DNA from: Sinorhizobium fredii NGR234
GTDB taxonomy: Bacteria > Pseudomonadota > Alphaproteobacteria > Rhizobiales > Rhizobiaceae
Assembly: GCF_000018545.1 (NCBI RefSeq)
Contig: NC_012586.1
Coordinates: 620,001-684,000, forward strand
Direction: 5' to 3'
DNA: 64,000 nt
Part shown: positions 1 through 9,935 of the stretch, one piece after another
Layout: the number at the start of each line of letters is the position of its first letter
How positions within the stretch are numbered: the stretch's first letter is position 1
Notes under the pieces: generated by a model
The model's input: the letters and a program-made list of their open reading frames with translations, nothing else
Databases searched by the model: none
Told to the model about the DNA's origin: nothing
Made by a program: the position numbers and the translations under genes

Positions 1-34
1 CTGAGGGGCTGCTGCAGCGCGAGACCGCAGCCCG

Positions 35-1695
<1,661 letters not shown>

Positions 1696-1696
<1 letters not shown>

Positions 1697-2562
1697 TATG
1701 TGCGGTCCCGGATTTTCTGCGGCAGGTTGTCGATCAACAGGTTGACGCTGATCGTCAGGCTGGCGATCGCAAGCGAGGGGAACATGACCGCCGGTGCGCC
1801 GAAAGGCAGACCGCCGATGTTTTCGCGCACAAGCGCGCCCCAGTCGGCATACGGCGGCTGCACGCCGAGGCCGAGGAAGGAGAGGCCGGAGAGCAGCAGG
1901 ACGATGAAGACGAAGCGGAGGCCGAGATCGGCGAGTACCGGCCCGACAATGTTCGGCAGGATCTCGGAGCGGATCAGGTACCAGGTGCTTTCGCCGCGGA
2001 TGCGGGCAACGGTGATGAAGTCCATTGCGTTGATGTTGACGGCGAGCGCCCGGGCGAAGCGATAGGCTCCCGGGATGTAGATCACCGACAGCGTCAGAAT
2101 CAGCACCGGAATGGAGGAACCAACGGCGGCTACGACCACGAGGCCGAAGAGCTTGCTCGGGATCGAGTTGAGCGCGTCGAGAAAGCGGCTCAGAAGCGTG
2201 TCGGGCCAGCCGCCGGCGACCGCCGCGATCATGCCGAGCACGACGCCGGAGAAGCAGGCGATCGTCACTGCGGCCAGCGAAATGCCGACGGTGTAGCGGG
2301 CGCCCGTCAGGATTCGCGAAAGCATGTCGCGGCCGAGATAGTCCGAACCGAGCCAGAAGTCGCTGCTCATCGGTCCGAAATAGTCGAGGTCGACGATCTC
2401 ACCGACGGGGTAGGGGATGATCAGCGGCGCGAAGATCGCGACGAGCGCCCAGGCGATGATGATCGAAAAGCCGATAACGCCGACGAGGTTGAAACGATAG
2501 CCAAGGCGGCTTCCGGACTTCCGGATGGAGGTGGTCGATGTGCTCGAAGTGGTCATTGTCAT
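1696..2562 (-). CDS. Peptide-class ABC importer, permease (DppC-like)
   Basis: Inner-membrane permease of 288 residues, DppC/OppC type. A short polar N-terminus is followed by a first hydrophobic segment (about residues 20-45), then the binding-protein-dependent transport domain with about five more. The EAA loop that contacts the ATPase is visible as GESTWYLIRSEILPNIVGP. The ATG at 2562 overlaps the stop of the upstream permease in an ATGA, which fixes the start; the reading frame stays open upstream but that part reads against the other permease. The chain partners the 2559-3509 permease. Confidence in family is high; the transported solute is unknown. Confidence 0.94.
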
Positions 2563-3509
2563 CGAAGCCTCGGATTGGAAAGGATGGCGATGAGGTCGGC
2601 CGTGGTGGTCAGCAGCAGGTAGCCGAGACAGAAGATCATCGCGCAGCTTTGGATGAGCGGCAGGTCGCGCGTGGCGACAGCGTCGACCATCAGCTTGGCA
2701 ACACCCGGATAGTTGAAGATCGTCTCGACGATGATCACGCCGCCGAGCAGGTAGGAGAGCGAAAGCGCAATCGCATTGACGATCGGGCCGAGAGCGTTCG
2801 GCAGCGCGTGGCGAAACACCATGCGCGGCCGAGAGGCGCCCTTGAGCAAGGCCATCTCCACATAGGACGTGTTGAGCGTCTCGATCACCGCTGCCCGCGT
2901 CATTCGGATCATCTGCGCCGAGACACCGAAGGTCAGCGTGATCACCGGCATGGCATAGATGCGCAGGAGATCGGCGAGCGAGGTGACTTCGTTGGCAAAG
3001 GAGAGCGCCGGCAGCCACTTCAGATAGACGGCGAAGACCAGCACGGCGGAGGTCGCGATCATGAATTCCGGCACCGAGATGACGCCGATCGTCAGCACGG
3101 TGACGGCGCGGTCATAGAGCGAGCCGCGCAGCATCGCCGCGGTGATCCCAAGGGTGAGCGCGATAGGCACGGAGAAGAGCGCCGTGACGCCCGCGAGCTT
3201 CAGCGTGTTGACGAAGCGCCCGGCGATCAGATCGGCGATCGGCATCTCGTTGGCATAGGAGGTGCCGAGGTCGCCCTGCAAAAGACCGACGATCCAGCGC
3301 AGGAAACGAAAGATGGCCGGTTCGTCGAGATGCATGGCCTTTCGCAAGCCTTCGACGGCTTCCGGCGTGGCGGCCTGGCCGAGCAGGATCGACGCGGTGT
3401 CCCCCGGCAGGAGCGTCGTCGCGAAGAAGACGGCGAAGGAGACAATCATCAAGGTGATGAAGGCGATGAGCAATCTGCTCAACGCAAGGGATAGGACCCG
3501 GTTGTTCAC
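2559..3509 (-). CDS. Peptide-class ABC importer, permease (DppB-like)
   Basis: Inner-membrane permease of 316 residues, DppB/OppB type. It has an N-terminal membrane segment (about residues 8-30), the extracytoplasmic loop typical of DppB with TLLPGDTASILLGQAATPE, and a C-terminal permease domain with the EAA loop LLKGASRPRMVFRHALPNAL. A GTG at 3509 preceded by AGGGGAG is preferred over an in-frame ATG at 3545, which lacks such a site. The stop overlaps the next gene by ATGA. The gene follows the solute-binding-protein gene after a strong stem-loop, the usual arrangement in which the binding protein is made in excess. Confidence 0.93.
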   Translation of the reverse strand: MNNRVLSLALSRLLIAFITLMIVSFAVFFATTLLPGDTASILLGQAATPEAVEGLRKAMHLDEPAIFRFLRWIVGLLQGDLGTSYANEMPIADLIAGRFVNTLKLAGVTALFSVPIALTLGITAAMLRGSLYDRAVTVLTIGVISVPEFMIATSAVLVFAVYLKWLPALSFANEVTSLADLLRIYAMPVITLTFGVSAQMIRMTRAAVIETLNTSYVEMALLKGASRPRMVFRHALPNALGPIVNAIALSLSYLLGGVIIVETIFNYPGVAKLMVDAVATRDLPLIQSCAMIFCLGYLLLTTTADLIAILSNPRLR

Positions 3510-3555
3510 GCGCGCTCCCCTTTCGGCTTTCAAGATAGGTTTCAAACCACAATGC

Positions 3556-3587
3556 CGGGGGTCGCAGCGTTGCAGCTGCAGCCCCCG
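3556..3587 (-). promoter_or_regulatory. Intercistronic stem-loop between binding protein and permease
   Basis: CGGGGG at 3556 pairs with CCCCCG ending at 3587, and the arms continue as TCGCAG against CTGCAG with two mismatches. It lies 16 bases past the solute-binding-protein stop and before the permease start. No U-run follows, so a stabilising or attenuating hairpin is more likely than a full terminator. A stem-loop in the same position is present in the second transporter at 57852-57881. Confidence 0.5.
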
Positions 3588-3603
3588 AGCGCAGTTGCTT
3601 CAA

Positions 3604-5214
3604 TCAGGCTTCGAACCACACATGCTCAGCCATGCGGTAACCCATCATGCCGCCGAGCGGGTTGGTTTCCATGCCTTTGAGCTTGTCGGTGATGGCGTCG
3701 ATACCTGTCAGGTAGGCGGGAATGATGGTGCCGGCCTCATCGGCGACCATCGCCTGCATTTCGCTGTAGATCGCTCTGCGCTTCTCCTGATCGAGCGAAC
3801 CACGCGCTTCGATCAGCATCTTGTCGAATTTTTCCGATTTGTAGTGGCTCTCGTTCCAGGGAGCCCCGGAAGCGTAGAGCAGCGAGAACAGGATGTCGGG
3901 CGTCGGCCTGTAATTGATGTTGCCGAAATGGATCGGCGCCTTGAGCCAGTAATTGTCCCAGTAACCATCCGAGGGCACGCGCTGGACATCCAGCCTCAGA
4001 CCGATCTCGGCAGCGGCAGCCTGGATGACCATCGCCATGTCGACCGAACCGGTAGCCGCGTCGGAAGCGACGACGGGAATCGTCTGGCCGAAAACGCCGG
4101 CCTTCTCGAAATGGAACTTCGCCTTTTCGGGATCGTACGCCTTCGCCTTGATATCGTCATTGCGGTAGACGTTGCCCGGAAAGACCGGCTGGTCGTTGCC
4201 GATTTCGCCGCGCCCGCGCAGAGCTGCCCTGAGGATCTGCTCGCGATTGATCAGGTGCTTCATGCCGGCCACGAAGTCCTTGTTCTGACCCGGGGCCGCG
4301 TCAAGGCGCATGTTGAGGTTGGTGTAGCTGTTGGCGCTCGACTTCGACAGGACGAAACCTGGCTGGCTTGCGACAAGGCGCTCCGAACGGGGGTTGATGG
4401 CGGCGGCGACATGGATGTCTCCGGACAGCAACGCATTGACGCGCGAGCTATCGTCGCTGATCGCCAGGAACTCAAAGGAGTCGACATAGGGCCCCTTAGA
4501 CTTCCAGTAGTTCTCGTTCCTCCGCATGACCGAGCGTACGCCCGGCTCGAAATTTTCGAGAACGAACGGTCCCGTGCCGTTCCCCTTGGAGAAGTCGGTG
4601 GTGCCGTCGGCGACGATCATGAAGTGATGCAGCGCCAGGATTGTCGGCAGATCTGCGTTGGCATCGGCAAGTGTGATTTCGACCGTGAGATCGTCGACCG
4701 CCTTGAAACCGGTTATCTGCTTCGCGATGGCATTGACCTTGGAACCGACATCGGGATCCAGATGGCGCTTGAGCGAGAAGATCACGTCCGCAGATGTCAG
4801 CGGCTTGCCATCGTGGAACGTAACGCCCTTGCGCAATTTCACGGTCCACACCTTGGCGTCGGCACTCTCGATGCTTTCGGCCAGCTCCATCTGGGTGGTG
4901 CCGGATTTGTCGAGGTTGGAGAGGCGGTTATAAACCGCGCTGCAGCGTGAATAGTCCGTCGAGTTCGAAGCTTTGGCCGGATCGAGCGTGTCGGCGGTCG
5001 AAGACGTGAAGCCCGCCACCTTGAGGTGGCCGCCGGTGGCCGGCGTTGCGGCCAGCGCGTGCGAGGCGCGACCGAGAATGACCCCGCCTAAAGTCATCGC
5101 GACGCCGCCCGCGAGCAGCATCTGGAGAAGTTCTCGGCGCGTGGCGCCACGCCGGATGGCGCTTTCAACCACGACGTCGTCGGATCTGGTCCAATTGGTG
5201 ATCTTGTCGTTCAT
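3604..5214 (-). CDS. Family 5 extracellular solute-binding protein
   Basis: Periplasmic receptor of the importer, 536 residues. The N-terminus carries a Tat-like export signal: an arginine-rich stretch (IRRGATRREL, about residues 20-30), a hydrophobic segment LLAGGVAMTLGGVILG, and an Ala-x-Ala site (SHALA) near residue 55. The mature part has family 5 landmarks: TADTLDPAKASNSTDYSRC, WTVKLRKGVTFHDGKPLTSADV and a C-terminal lobe with NYWLKAPIHFGNINYRP. Family 5 receptors bind peptides, opines and other cationic or zwitterionic solutes. Linkage to an aminotransferase, a GNAT and FAD amine oxidases suggests an amine-bearing ligand (inference). Confidence 0.93.
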   Translation of the reverse strand: MNDKITNWTRSDDVVVESAIRRGATRRELLQMLLAGGVAMTLGGVILGRASHALAATPATGGHLKVAGFTSSTADTLDPAKASNSTDYSRCSAVYNRLSNLDKSGTTQMELAESIESADAKVWTVKLRKGVTFHDGKPLTSADVIFSLKRHLDPDVGSKVNAIAKQITGFKAVDDLTVEITLADANADLPTILALHHFMIVADGTTDFSKGNGTGPFVLENFEPGVRSVMRRNENYWKSKGPYVDSFEFLAISDDSSRVNALLSGDIHVAAAINPRSERLVASQPGFVLSKSSANSYTNLNMRLDAAPGQNKDFVAGMKHLINREQILRAALRGRGEIGNDQPVFPGNVYRNDDIKAKAYDPEKAKFHFEKAGVFGQTIPVVASDAATGSVDMAMVIQAAAAEIGLRLDVQRVPSDGYWDNYWLKAPIHFGNINYRPTPDILFSLLYASGAPWNESHYKSEKFDKMLIEARGSLDQEKRRAIYSEMQAMVADEAGTIIPAYLTGIDAITDKLKGMETNPLGGMMGYRMAEHVWFEA

Positions 5215-5310
5215 CGCATTCCCCTTTTCTCAGTTAAACAACGGCGTGCGGCGCGGGATCTCTGTCCCGCTTTGATCTGAAGGCTGCATCTGCTGTTCAG
5301 TTTGGCAGCC

Positions 5311-5352
5311 GTGCCGCGCCGAAGCTTTCGAAGCGACGTCGTCGCGCGGCAC
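5311..5352 (-). promoter_or_regulatory. Long inverted repeat upstream of the binding-protein gene
   Basis: GTGCCGCGC at 5311-5319 is perfectly repeated inverted as GCGCGGCAC at 5344-5352. Shorter symmetrical pieces (CGAAGCTTTCG, GACGTC) lie between. It sits in the 185-bp gap between the aminotransferase stop and the binding-protein start, both read on the minus strand. It could terminate or attenuate the upstream message, or bind a regulator. Confidence 0.4.
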
Positions 5353-5399
5353 AAAATTTCGAATATGATCCATCCGCGATATATCGCGAATGGCACTCT

Positions 5400-6776
5400 T
5401 CAATCGCTTAACCCGGAACGCACGGCCGGATCCTCCAGCGTCTCGTCCAGCACCTTGCGGGTGCGCTCGACGATGCCGTCTATTTCCGCTTCGGTGCAGC
5501 AGAGCGGCGGCGCATAGCCGAGTACGCCATTGGCAAAGGCGCGGATGACGAGGCCGTTTTCCCAGGCGCGGTCGAAGATACGGCGTGCCGGTTCGGCTTT
5601 GGCGGGCAAGGGCGTCTTCTTTTCCTTGTCGACGACGAGTTCGACGGCGGCGAGCATGCCCCGGCCGCGCACGTCGCCGACGAGGGGATGATCCTTGAGG
5701 CTTTCGAGGCCCGCCATGAGACGCGCGCCCGCCTTCCGGCCATTGTCCAACAACTCGTTCTCGTAGAGCTTCAGCACTTCGAGACCGACCGCTGCGCTGA
5801 CGGGGTGGGCCGAATAGGTGTAGCCGTGGCCGACCGCCCCAGCACCGGCGCTGTCGGCGATCGTCTGGTAGATATGGTCGCCCATGAAAACCGCGCCCAT
5901 CGGCACATAGCCGGAGGTCAGGCCCTTCGCCACGGTCATGAAGTCCGGCACGATCTCATCCTCGTGGCAGGCAAAGAGCGGACCGGTGCGGCCGAAGCCG
6001 GTGATCACCTCGTCGGCCACGAAGAGGATGCCGAGCTCCTGGCAGAGCTGGCGCATTGCCTTCATCCAGCCCTTGGGCGGTACCAGCACGCCGCCGGAGC
6101 CCTGGATCGGTTCGGCATAGAATGCGGCGACCCGCTCAGGCCCGATCTCCTCGACCTTCTGCCTCAGGGCGGCGAGCGAGGCGTCGATGATCGCCTGCGG
6201 ATCGTCGCCGACCGGGTTTCGGTAGGCATAATGCGACGGAATCTTGTGCTGCCAGTCGAAGGGGATGCCGAAGCCGGCATGGAAGGCCGGCAGGGCCGTC
6301 AGGCCTGCGCCAACGGTGGATGAGCCGTGATAGCCCTGTTCGACGGAGATGAACTGGTCGCGCTGCGGCTCGCCGCGGCCGATCCAATAATAGCGGATGA
6401 AGCGGATTGTGCTGTCGACGGCATCGGAGCCCCCGAGCGTGAAGAACACATGGTCGAGGTTGCCGGGGGCTCGCTCGGCGAGTTCCGAGGCAAGACGGAT
6501 CGCCGGCTCCGAGCCCAGCCCGAAATATCCGGTTGCATAGGGAAGCTCCCGCATCTGCCGGGTGGCGGCTTCGACAATGCTCTCGTGCCCGTAGCCGGCA
6601 TTGACGCACCAGAGCCCGGCGAAGCCGTCGATCAGCTGTCTGCCGGAAGCGTCGGTTACCGTCGCGCCCTTGGCCGAGGCGAGCACACGCACGCCGAGCT
6701 TCTCGTGGCCGCGATAGGATGCGACCGGATGGATGAGGTGGGCGCGATCGAGTTCTATGAGGGAATTGCTGTACAT
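5400..6776 (-). CDS. Class III aminotransferase (omega-amino type)
   Basis: PLP enzyme of 458 residues, fold-type I class III, of the putrescine/beta-alanine--pyruvate transaminase group. It would move a terminal amino group to pyruvate or another keto acid and leave an aldehyde. Visible landmarks are GGSDAVDSTIRF (phosphate pocket, residues 115-126), ADEVITGFGRTG with D255 for the pyridine nitrogen, K284 in TVAKGLTSGY, and HGYTYSAHP before the C-terminal domain. The ATG has GGAG 8 bases upstream. It is preceded 15 bases away by the GNAT gene and followed by the transporter, so import and deamination are probably co-expressed. A 5' fragment of a paralog follows another GNAT at 35012. Confidence 0.93.
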   Translation of the reverse strand: MYSNSLIELDRAHLIHPVASYRGHEKLGVRVLASAKGATVTDASGRQLIDGFAGLWCVNAGYGHESIVEAATRQMRELPYATGYFGLGSEPAIRLASELAERAPGNLDHVFFTLGGSDAVDSTIRFIRYYWIGRGEPQRDQFISVEQGYHGSSTVGAGLTALPAFHAGFGIPFDWQHKIPSHYAYRNPVGDDPQAIIDASLAALRQKVEEIGPERVAAFYAEPIQGSGGVLVPPKGWMKAMRQLCQELGILFVADEVITGFGRTGPLFACHEDEIVPDFMTVAKGLTSGYVPMGAVFMGDHIYQTIADSAGAGAVGHGYTYSAHPVSAAVGLEVLKLYENELLDNGRKAGARLMAGLESLKDHPLVGDVRGRGMLAAVELVVDKEKKTPLPAKAEPARRIFDRAWENGLVIRAFANGVLGYAPPLCCTEAEIDGIVERTRKVLDETLEDPAVRSGLSD

Positions 6777-6791
6777 GGGGATGTCTCCGGA

Positions 6792-7628
6792 TCAGCCGAG
6801 TGCCTGGTTGGTGAGGGCGAAAGTCATGGCGACGGGATCGGCCGGTGGCGCGGTCGGAGGTTTCATCATGGCGACGCCGCCGCCGACATGGGCGAGACCC
6901 TGCGCCGCGAGCCACGGTGCGAGGCCGGAACTTTCGATCGTGTCGACGCGCAGAAACCGGGCAGGGCGACGGGCGATGAAATGGGCGACGAGCGCCTTGG
7001 CATCGTCGAGGTCGGCGGCGACGACCGGCCCGATGACCTCGCCACGGCCGAAGGCGCGCAACGCTGCGAAGCCGGCCACACGGCCGCCACGGCGGATGAC
7101 GGCGAATTCACCGACCTTGGCGAGATAGGCGATCAGCGCCTGCCGGTCGGCGCCGAAGGCGAGCCGATCGAGTTCGGCGATCGCTTCGAGATCGGCCATC
7201 GCCGCAGCCTCCGTCTCAACCGGTGCGGCGATGTCTCCGGCAACACCCTGGTGCTGCAGGATGCGATCGGTCTCCTTGAAACCGAACTTTTCATAGAGGG
7301 GCAGGCCTTCGGTGGTTGCCACGAGCCGGAGCGACCGGTCGCCGGCGAGCCGCAATGCGGCGTCCATCAGCTTGCGACCGAGGCCACGGCCGCGCATCGC
7401 CTCGTCGACGATCACCATGTTGATCGTCGCGCAGTCGTTCCCGTAGGCGGTCACCAGCGTCGTTCCGACGACCCTGCCGGCTTCGAGGGCGACGACTCCC
7501 TGGCTCAGCGCTAGCGCCATCCGCCAGTCTTCCAGACGGTGCGGCCAGCCGGCCTGCCGGGAGAGATTGACGGATGCCTCCAGGTGTTCGGGGCCGAAGG
7601 CCGCAAGATCGATCTGATTTGTCTGCAT
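6792..7628 (-). CDS. Two-domain GNAT acetyltransferase
   Basis: Protein of 278 residues with two GNAT-like halves. The N-terminal half has the acetyl-CoA loop RGRGLGRKLM (about residues 78-87) after TINMVIVDEAM. The C-terminal half carries FGRGEVIGPVVAADLDDA, typical of the second acetyltransferase-like domain in this family. It would acetylate a small amine or sense acetyl-CoA; the acceptor is unknown. The ATG at 7628 is chosen because AAGGAA lies 6 bases upstream; an in-frame ATG at 7643 overlaps that site. It is the first gene of the aminotransferase-transporter unit and diverges from the HAD gene. Paralogs lie at 19538 and 34155. Confidence 0.85.
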   Translation of the reverse strand: MQTNQIDLAAFGPEHLEASVNLSRQAGWPHRLEDWRMALALSQGVVALEAGRVVGTTLVTAYGNDCATINMVIVDEAMRGRGLGRKLMDAALRLAGDRSLRLVATTEGLPLYEKFGFKETDRILQHQGVAGDIAAPVETEAAAMADLEAIAELDRLAFGADRQALIAYLAKVGEFAVIRRGGRVAGFAALRAFGRGEVIGPVVAADLDDAKALVAHFIARRPARFLRVDTIESSGLAPWLAAQGLAHVGGGVAMMKPPTAPPADPVAMTFALTNQALG

Positions 7629-7643
7629 GGGTCGTTCCTTCAT

Positions 7644-7949
7644 GTCCTGGCTGGAAGTCTGAAGGATGGCGGGCCGGCAGATCGTCTGAAGGCCATGGTC
7701 CGCGCGGTATCTTATAGCTTTGCATTGATCGGCCGCCGCATCTTATGCTGGCGGGGATGGCACCGGAGGACATGGCAGGCCTCCAACAGAGCAGGGCGGC
7801 GGGAAGGCCCACAACCTTCTGCCGAAGCCGACTTTGTATACGATAGATTCTGCTTTCGACGGCCCCACAATCAGGCGAGCCGAGGGGCGGCCGCCGCCTA
7901 TGCTTCTTCTGGAGATACCCGGATCGCGTCATTGAAGAGGAGAATGCGC
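7644..7949. promoter_or_regulatory. Divergent promoter region, GNAT unit / HAD-oxidase unit
   Basis: About 300 bp without a gene, between the GNAT start and the HAD start. Near 7880-7915 it carries GCCGAGGGGCGG and GCCTATGCTTCTTCTGG. These resemble the sequence at the same distance from the HAD gene at 43917 (ACCGAGGAATCC, GGCCTACGATTGCTCATAAC). That makes this a plausible shared promoter or regulator site. No clear sigma-70 hexamers were identified. Confidence 0.35.
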
Positions 7950-8618
7950 ATGGCGAGCTTCCGCCCGAAATACATCACCTTCGACTGCTACGGCACGCTG
8001 ACCAACTTCCAGATGGCCGAAGCGGCGCGCGATCTTTACAGCGAGCAGCTCGACGAGCCGCGCATGCAGGAGTTCATCAGGAATTTCGCCGCCTATCGCC
8101 TCGACGAGATCCTGGGCGACTGGAAGCCCTATGCCGAGGTGGTGCACAATTCGCTGGAGCGCACCTGCAAGCGCAACGGCATAAAATTCCGCGATGAAGC
8201 CGCCCGCGTGGTCTACGAGCGCGTGCCGAACTGGGGCCCGCATGCAGACGTGCCGGCCGGGCTTGCCAAGGTCGCCAAGGAGATCCCGCTGGTCATCCTG
8301 TCGAATGCGATGAATTCGCAGATCATGTCGAATGTCGAGAAGCTCGGCGCGCCCTTCCACGCGGTCTACACGGCCGAGCAGGCGCAGGCCTACAAGCCGC
8401 GCTTCAAGGCGTTCGAATACATGCTCGACATGCTGGGCTGCGGCCCGGAGGACATTCTCCACTGCTCGTCCTCCTTCCGTTACGATCTGATGTCGGCGCA
8501 CGATCTCGGTATCAAGAACAAGGTCTGGGTCAATCGCGGCCACGAGCCGGCAAATCCCTATTATGGATATACGGAGATAAAGGATATTTCCGGCCTGCCT
8601 GGCGTCGTCGGGCTCTGA
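7950..8618 (+). CDS. HAD-superfamily hydrolase, haloacid-dehalogenase type II-like
   Basis: Cytoplasmic hydrolase of 222 residues. The nucleophile motif FDCYGTL places Asp at residue 12; motif II is VILSNAMNS, motif III Lys is in AYKPRFKAF, and motif IV is SSSFRYD. Family members use Asp to attack phosphate or halogenated carbon. Compared with characterised L-2-haloacid dehalogenases, the Tyr six residues after the Lys is Phe, and the Asn of the SSNxWD motif is Phe, so dehalogenase activity is doubtful. The ATG at 7950 is preferred over 7944 because AGGAG lies 7 bases upstream and the paralog starts align there. The FAD oxidase begins 12 bases after the stop. Close copies are at 41893 and 43917, with a fragment at 35930. 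Confidence 0.88.
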   Translation: MASFRPKYITFDCYGTLTNFQMAEAARDLYSEQLDEPRMQEFIRNFAAYRLDEILGDWKPYAEVVHNSLERTCKRNGIKFRDEAARVVYERVPNWGPHADVPAGLAKVAKEIPLVILSNAMNSQIMSNVEKLGAPFHAVYTAEQAQAYKPRFKAFEYMLDMLGCGPEDILHCSSSFRYDLMSAHDLGIKNKVWVNRGHEPANPYYGYTEIKDISGLPGVVGL

Positions 8619-8630
8619 CGGGAGATCATC

Positions 8631-9908
8631 ATGCAGTTCAAGTCCTACTGGCACGATACGGCCCGCCCCTTTGAGAGGGGCAGCCGCGCACCGGTTGAGG
8701 GCCATTATGACGTCGCCGTCATCGGGGGCGGGTTCACGGGGCTGGGGGCTGCACGCCAGCTCGCGATGGCCGGTGCGAAGGTGATCGTGCTGGAGGCGGG
8801 CGCGGTCGGCTCGGGTGCCTCCGGCCGCAACGGCGGCCATCTCAACAACGGCATCGCCCACAGCTTCGCCGCGGTCAAGGCGGAACTCGGGGCCGAGCGA
8901 GCGGCAGCGCTCTACCGTGCCTATGACGCCTCCGTCGACACGATTGAACGGATCGTTGCGGAAGAAAATATAGACTGCAGCTTCCGGCGCGCCGGCAAGC
9001 TGAAACTCGCGTCGAAACCGGCGCATTTCGACGCCATCGCCCGGAACTTCGAGATTGTGAATCGCGAGGTCGACCCGGACACGGCGCTTCTGACGAGAAA
9101 CGACCTGAGGGACGAGGTCGGCTCGGACTGCTTCCATGGTGCGATGCTTTCGAAGAAGAGCGCCATGATGCACATGGGCCGCTTCGTCGTCGGCCTTGCC
9201 GATGCAGCCGTCCGCCATGGTGCCGTCGTCGTCGAGAACACGCCGGTGACGGGCCGGCGTCAGTTGGGCGGCAAGCAGGAACTGACGACGCCGCGCGGCA
9301 GCGTGACGGCGGATACGGTACTGCTGGCGACCGGCGCCTATACCACCGGCGCCTTCGGCTATTTCCGCCGCCGTATCATTCCGGTCGGCAGCTTCATTAT
9401 CGCGACGCGGCCGCTGACTGGGGCGGAGGTCGCCGCGACCATGCCCGGCAACCGCACCTGCGTGACCTCGCTCAACATCGGCAACTATTTCCGGCTGTCG
9501 CCCGACAACCGCCTGATCTTCGGCGGCCGGGCGCGGTTTTCGGCGACGTCGGACCAGAGCTCCGATGAAAAGAGCGGCGCCATCCTGCGCGCCAGTCTCG
9601 CCGAGATCTTCCCGCATCTCGCCAAGGTCGAGCTCGACTATTGCTGGGGCGGTCTCGTCGACATGACCAAGGATCGTTTCCCGCGGGCGGGGTTCACCGA
9701 CGGGCTTTGGTACGCCATGGGCTATTCCGGCCACGGCGCCCAGATGTCGACGCATATGGGGATGCTCATTGCCGACGCGATTCTCGGCAAGGCGGATCGC
9801 AACCCGGTCAAGGATCTCGCCTGGCCGGCGGTGCCCGGCCATTTCGGCAAGCCGTGGTTCCTGCCGCTGGTCGGCATGTACTACAAGATGCTCGACAGAA
9901 TTCAGTAG
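8631..9908 (+). CDS. FAD-dependent amine oxidase, PuuB/DAO family
   Basis: Flavoenzyme of 425 residues in the D-amino-acid oxidase superfamily, closest in outline to gamma-glutamylputrescine oxidase (PuuB). It would oxidise a C-N bond of an amine to an imine that hydrolyses to an aldehyde. The dinucleotide fold VAVIGGGFTGLGAARQL lies near residues 28-44, followed by GSGASGRNGGHLNNG; the C-terminal flavin contact is YAMGYSGHGAQMSTHMG. It follows the HAD gene with a 12-base gap, so the two form one unit. A near twin is at 48040, and a decayed 5' copy follows the HAD gene at 43917. The substrate is unknown. Confidence 0.9.
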   Translation: MQFKSYWHDTARPFERGSRAPVEGHYDVAVIGGGFTGLGAARQLAMAGAKVIVLEAGAVGSGASGRNGGHLNNGIAHSFAAVKAELGAERAAALYRAYDASVDTIERIVAEENIDCSFRRAGKLKLASKPAHFDAIARNFEIVNREVDPDTALLTRNDLRDEVGSDCFHGAMLSKKSAMMHMGRFVVGLADAAVRHGAVVVENTPVTGRRQLGGKQELTTPRGSVTADTVLLATGAYTTGAFGYFRRRIIPVGSFIIATRPLTGAEVAATMPGNRTCVTSLNIGNYFRLSPDNRLIFGGRARFSATSDQSSDEKSGAILRASLAEIFPHLAKVELDYCWGGLVDMTKDRFPRAGFTDGLWYAMGYSGHGAQMSTHMGMLIADAILGKADRNPVKDLAWPAVPGHFGKPWFLPLVGMYYKMLDRIQ

Positions 9909-9934
9909 CCGCAGTGGCCCGTTATGCTGCGGCT
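9907..9934. terminator. Bidirectional terminator-like hairpin
   Basis: AGCCGCAG (9907-9914) and CTGCGGCT (9927-9934) are a perfect 8-bp inverted repeat. They fill the 27-base gap between the convergent stops of the FAD oxidase and the LysR gene. Position and symmetry favour a shared terminator, though no T-run is present. Confidence 0.5.
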
Positions 9935-9935
9935 C

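Noticed and set aside
7950..8618. Firm naming as (S)-2-haloacid dehalogenase
   Set aside because: Two of the characteristic active-site residues are replaced in every copy, and the genomic context gives no sign of haloacid use.
7929..9842. 637-codon open frame on the minus strand
   Set aside because: It lies opposite the HAD and FAD oxidase genes, whose motifs and ribosome sites are clear; composition is that of an antisense shadow in GC-rich DNA.
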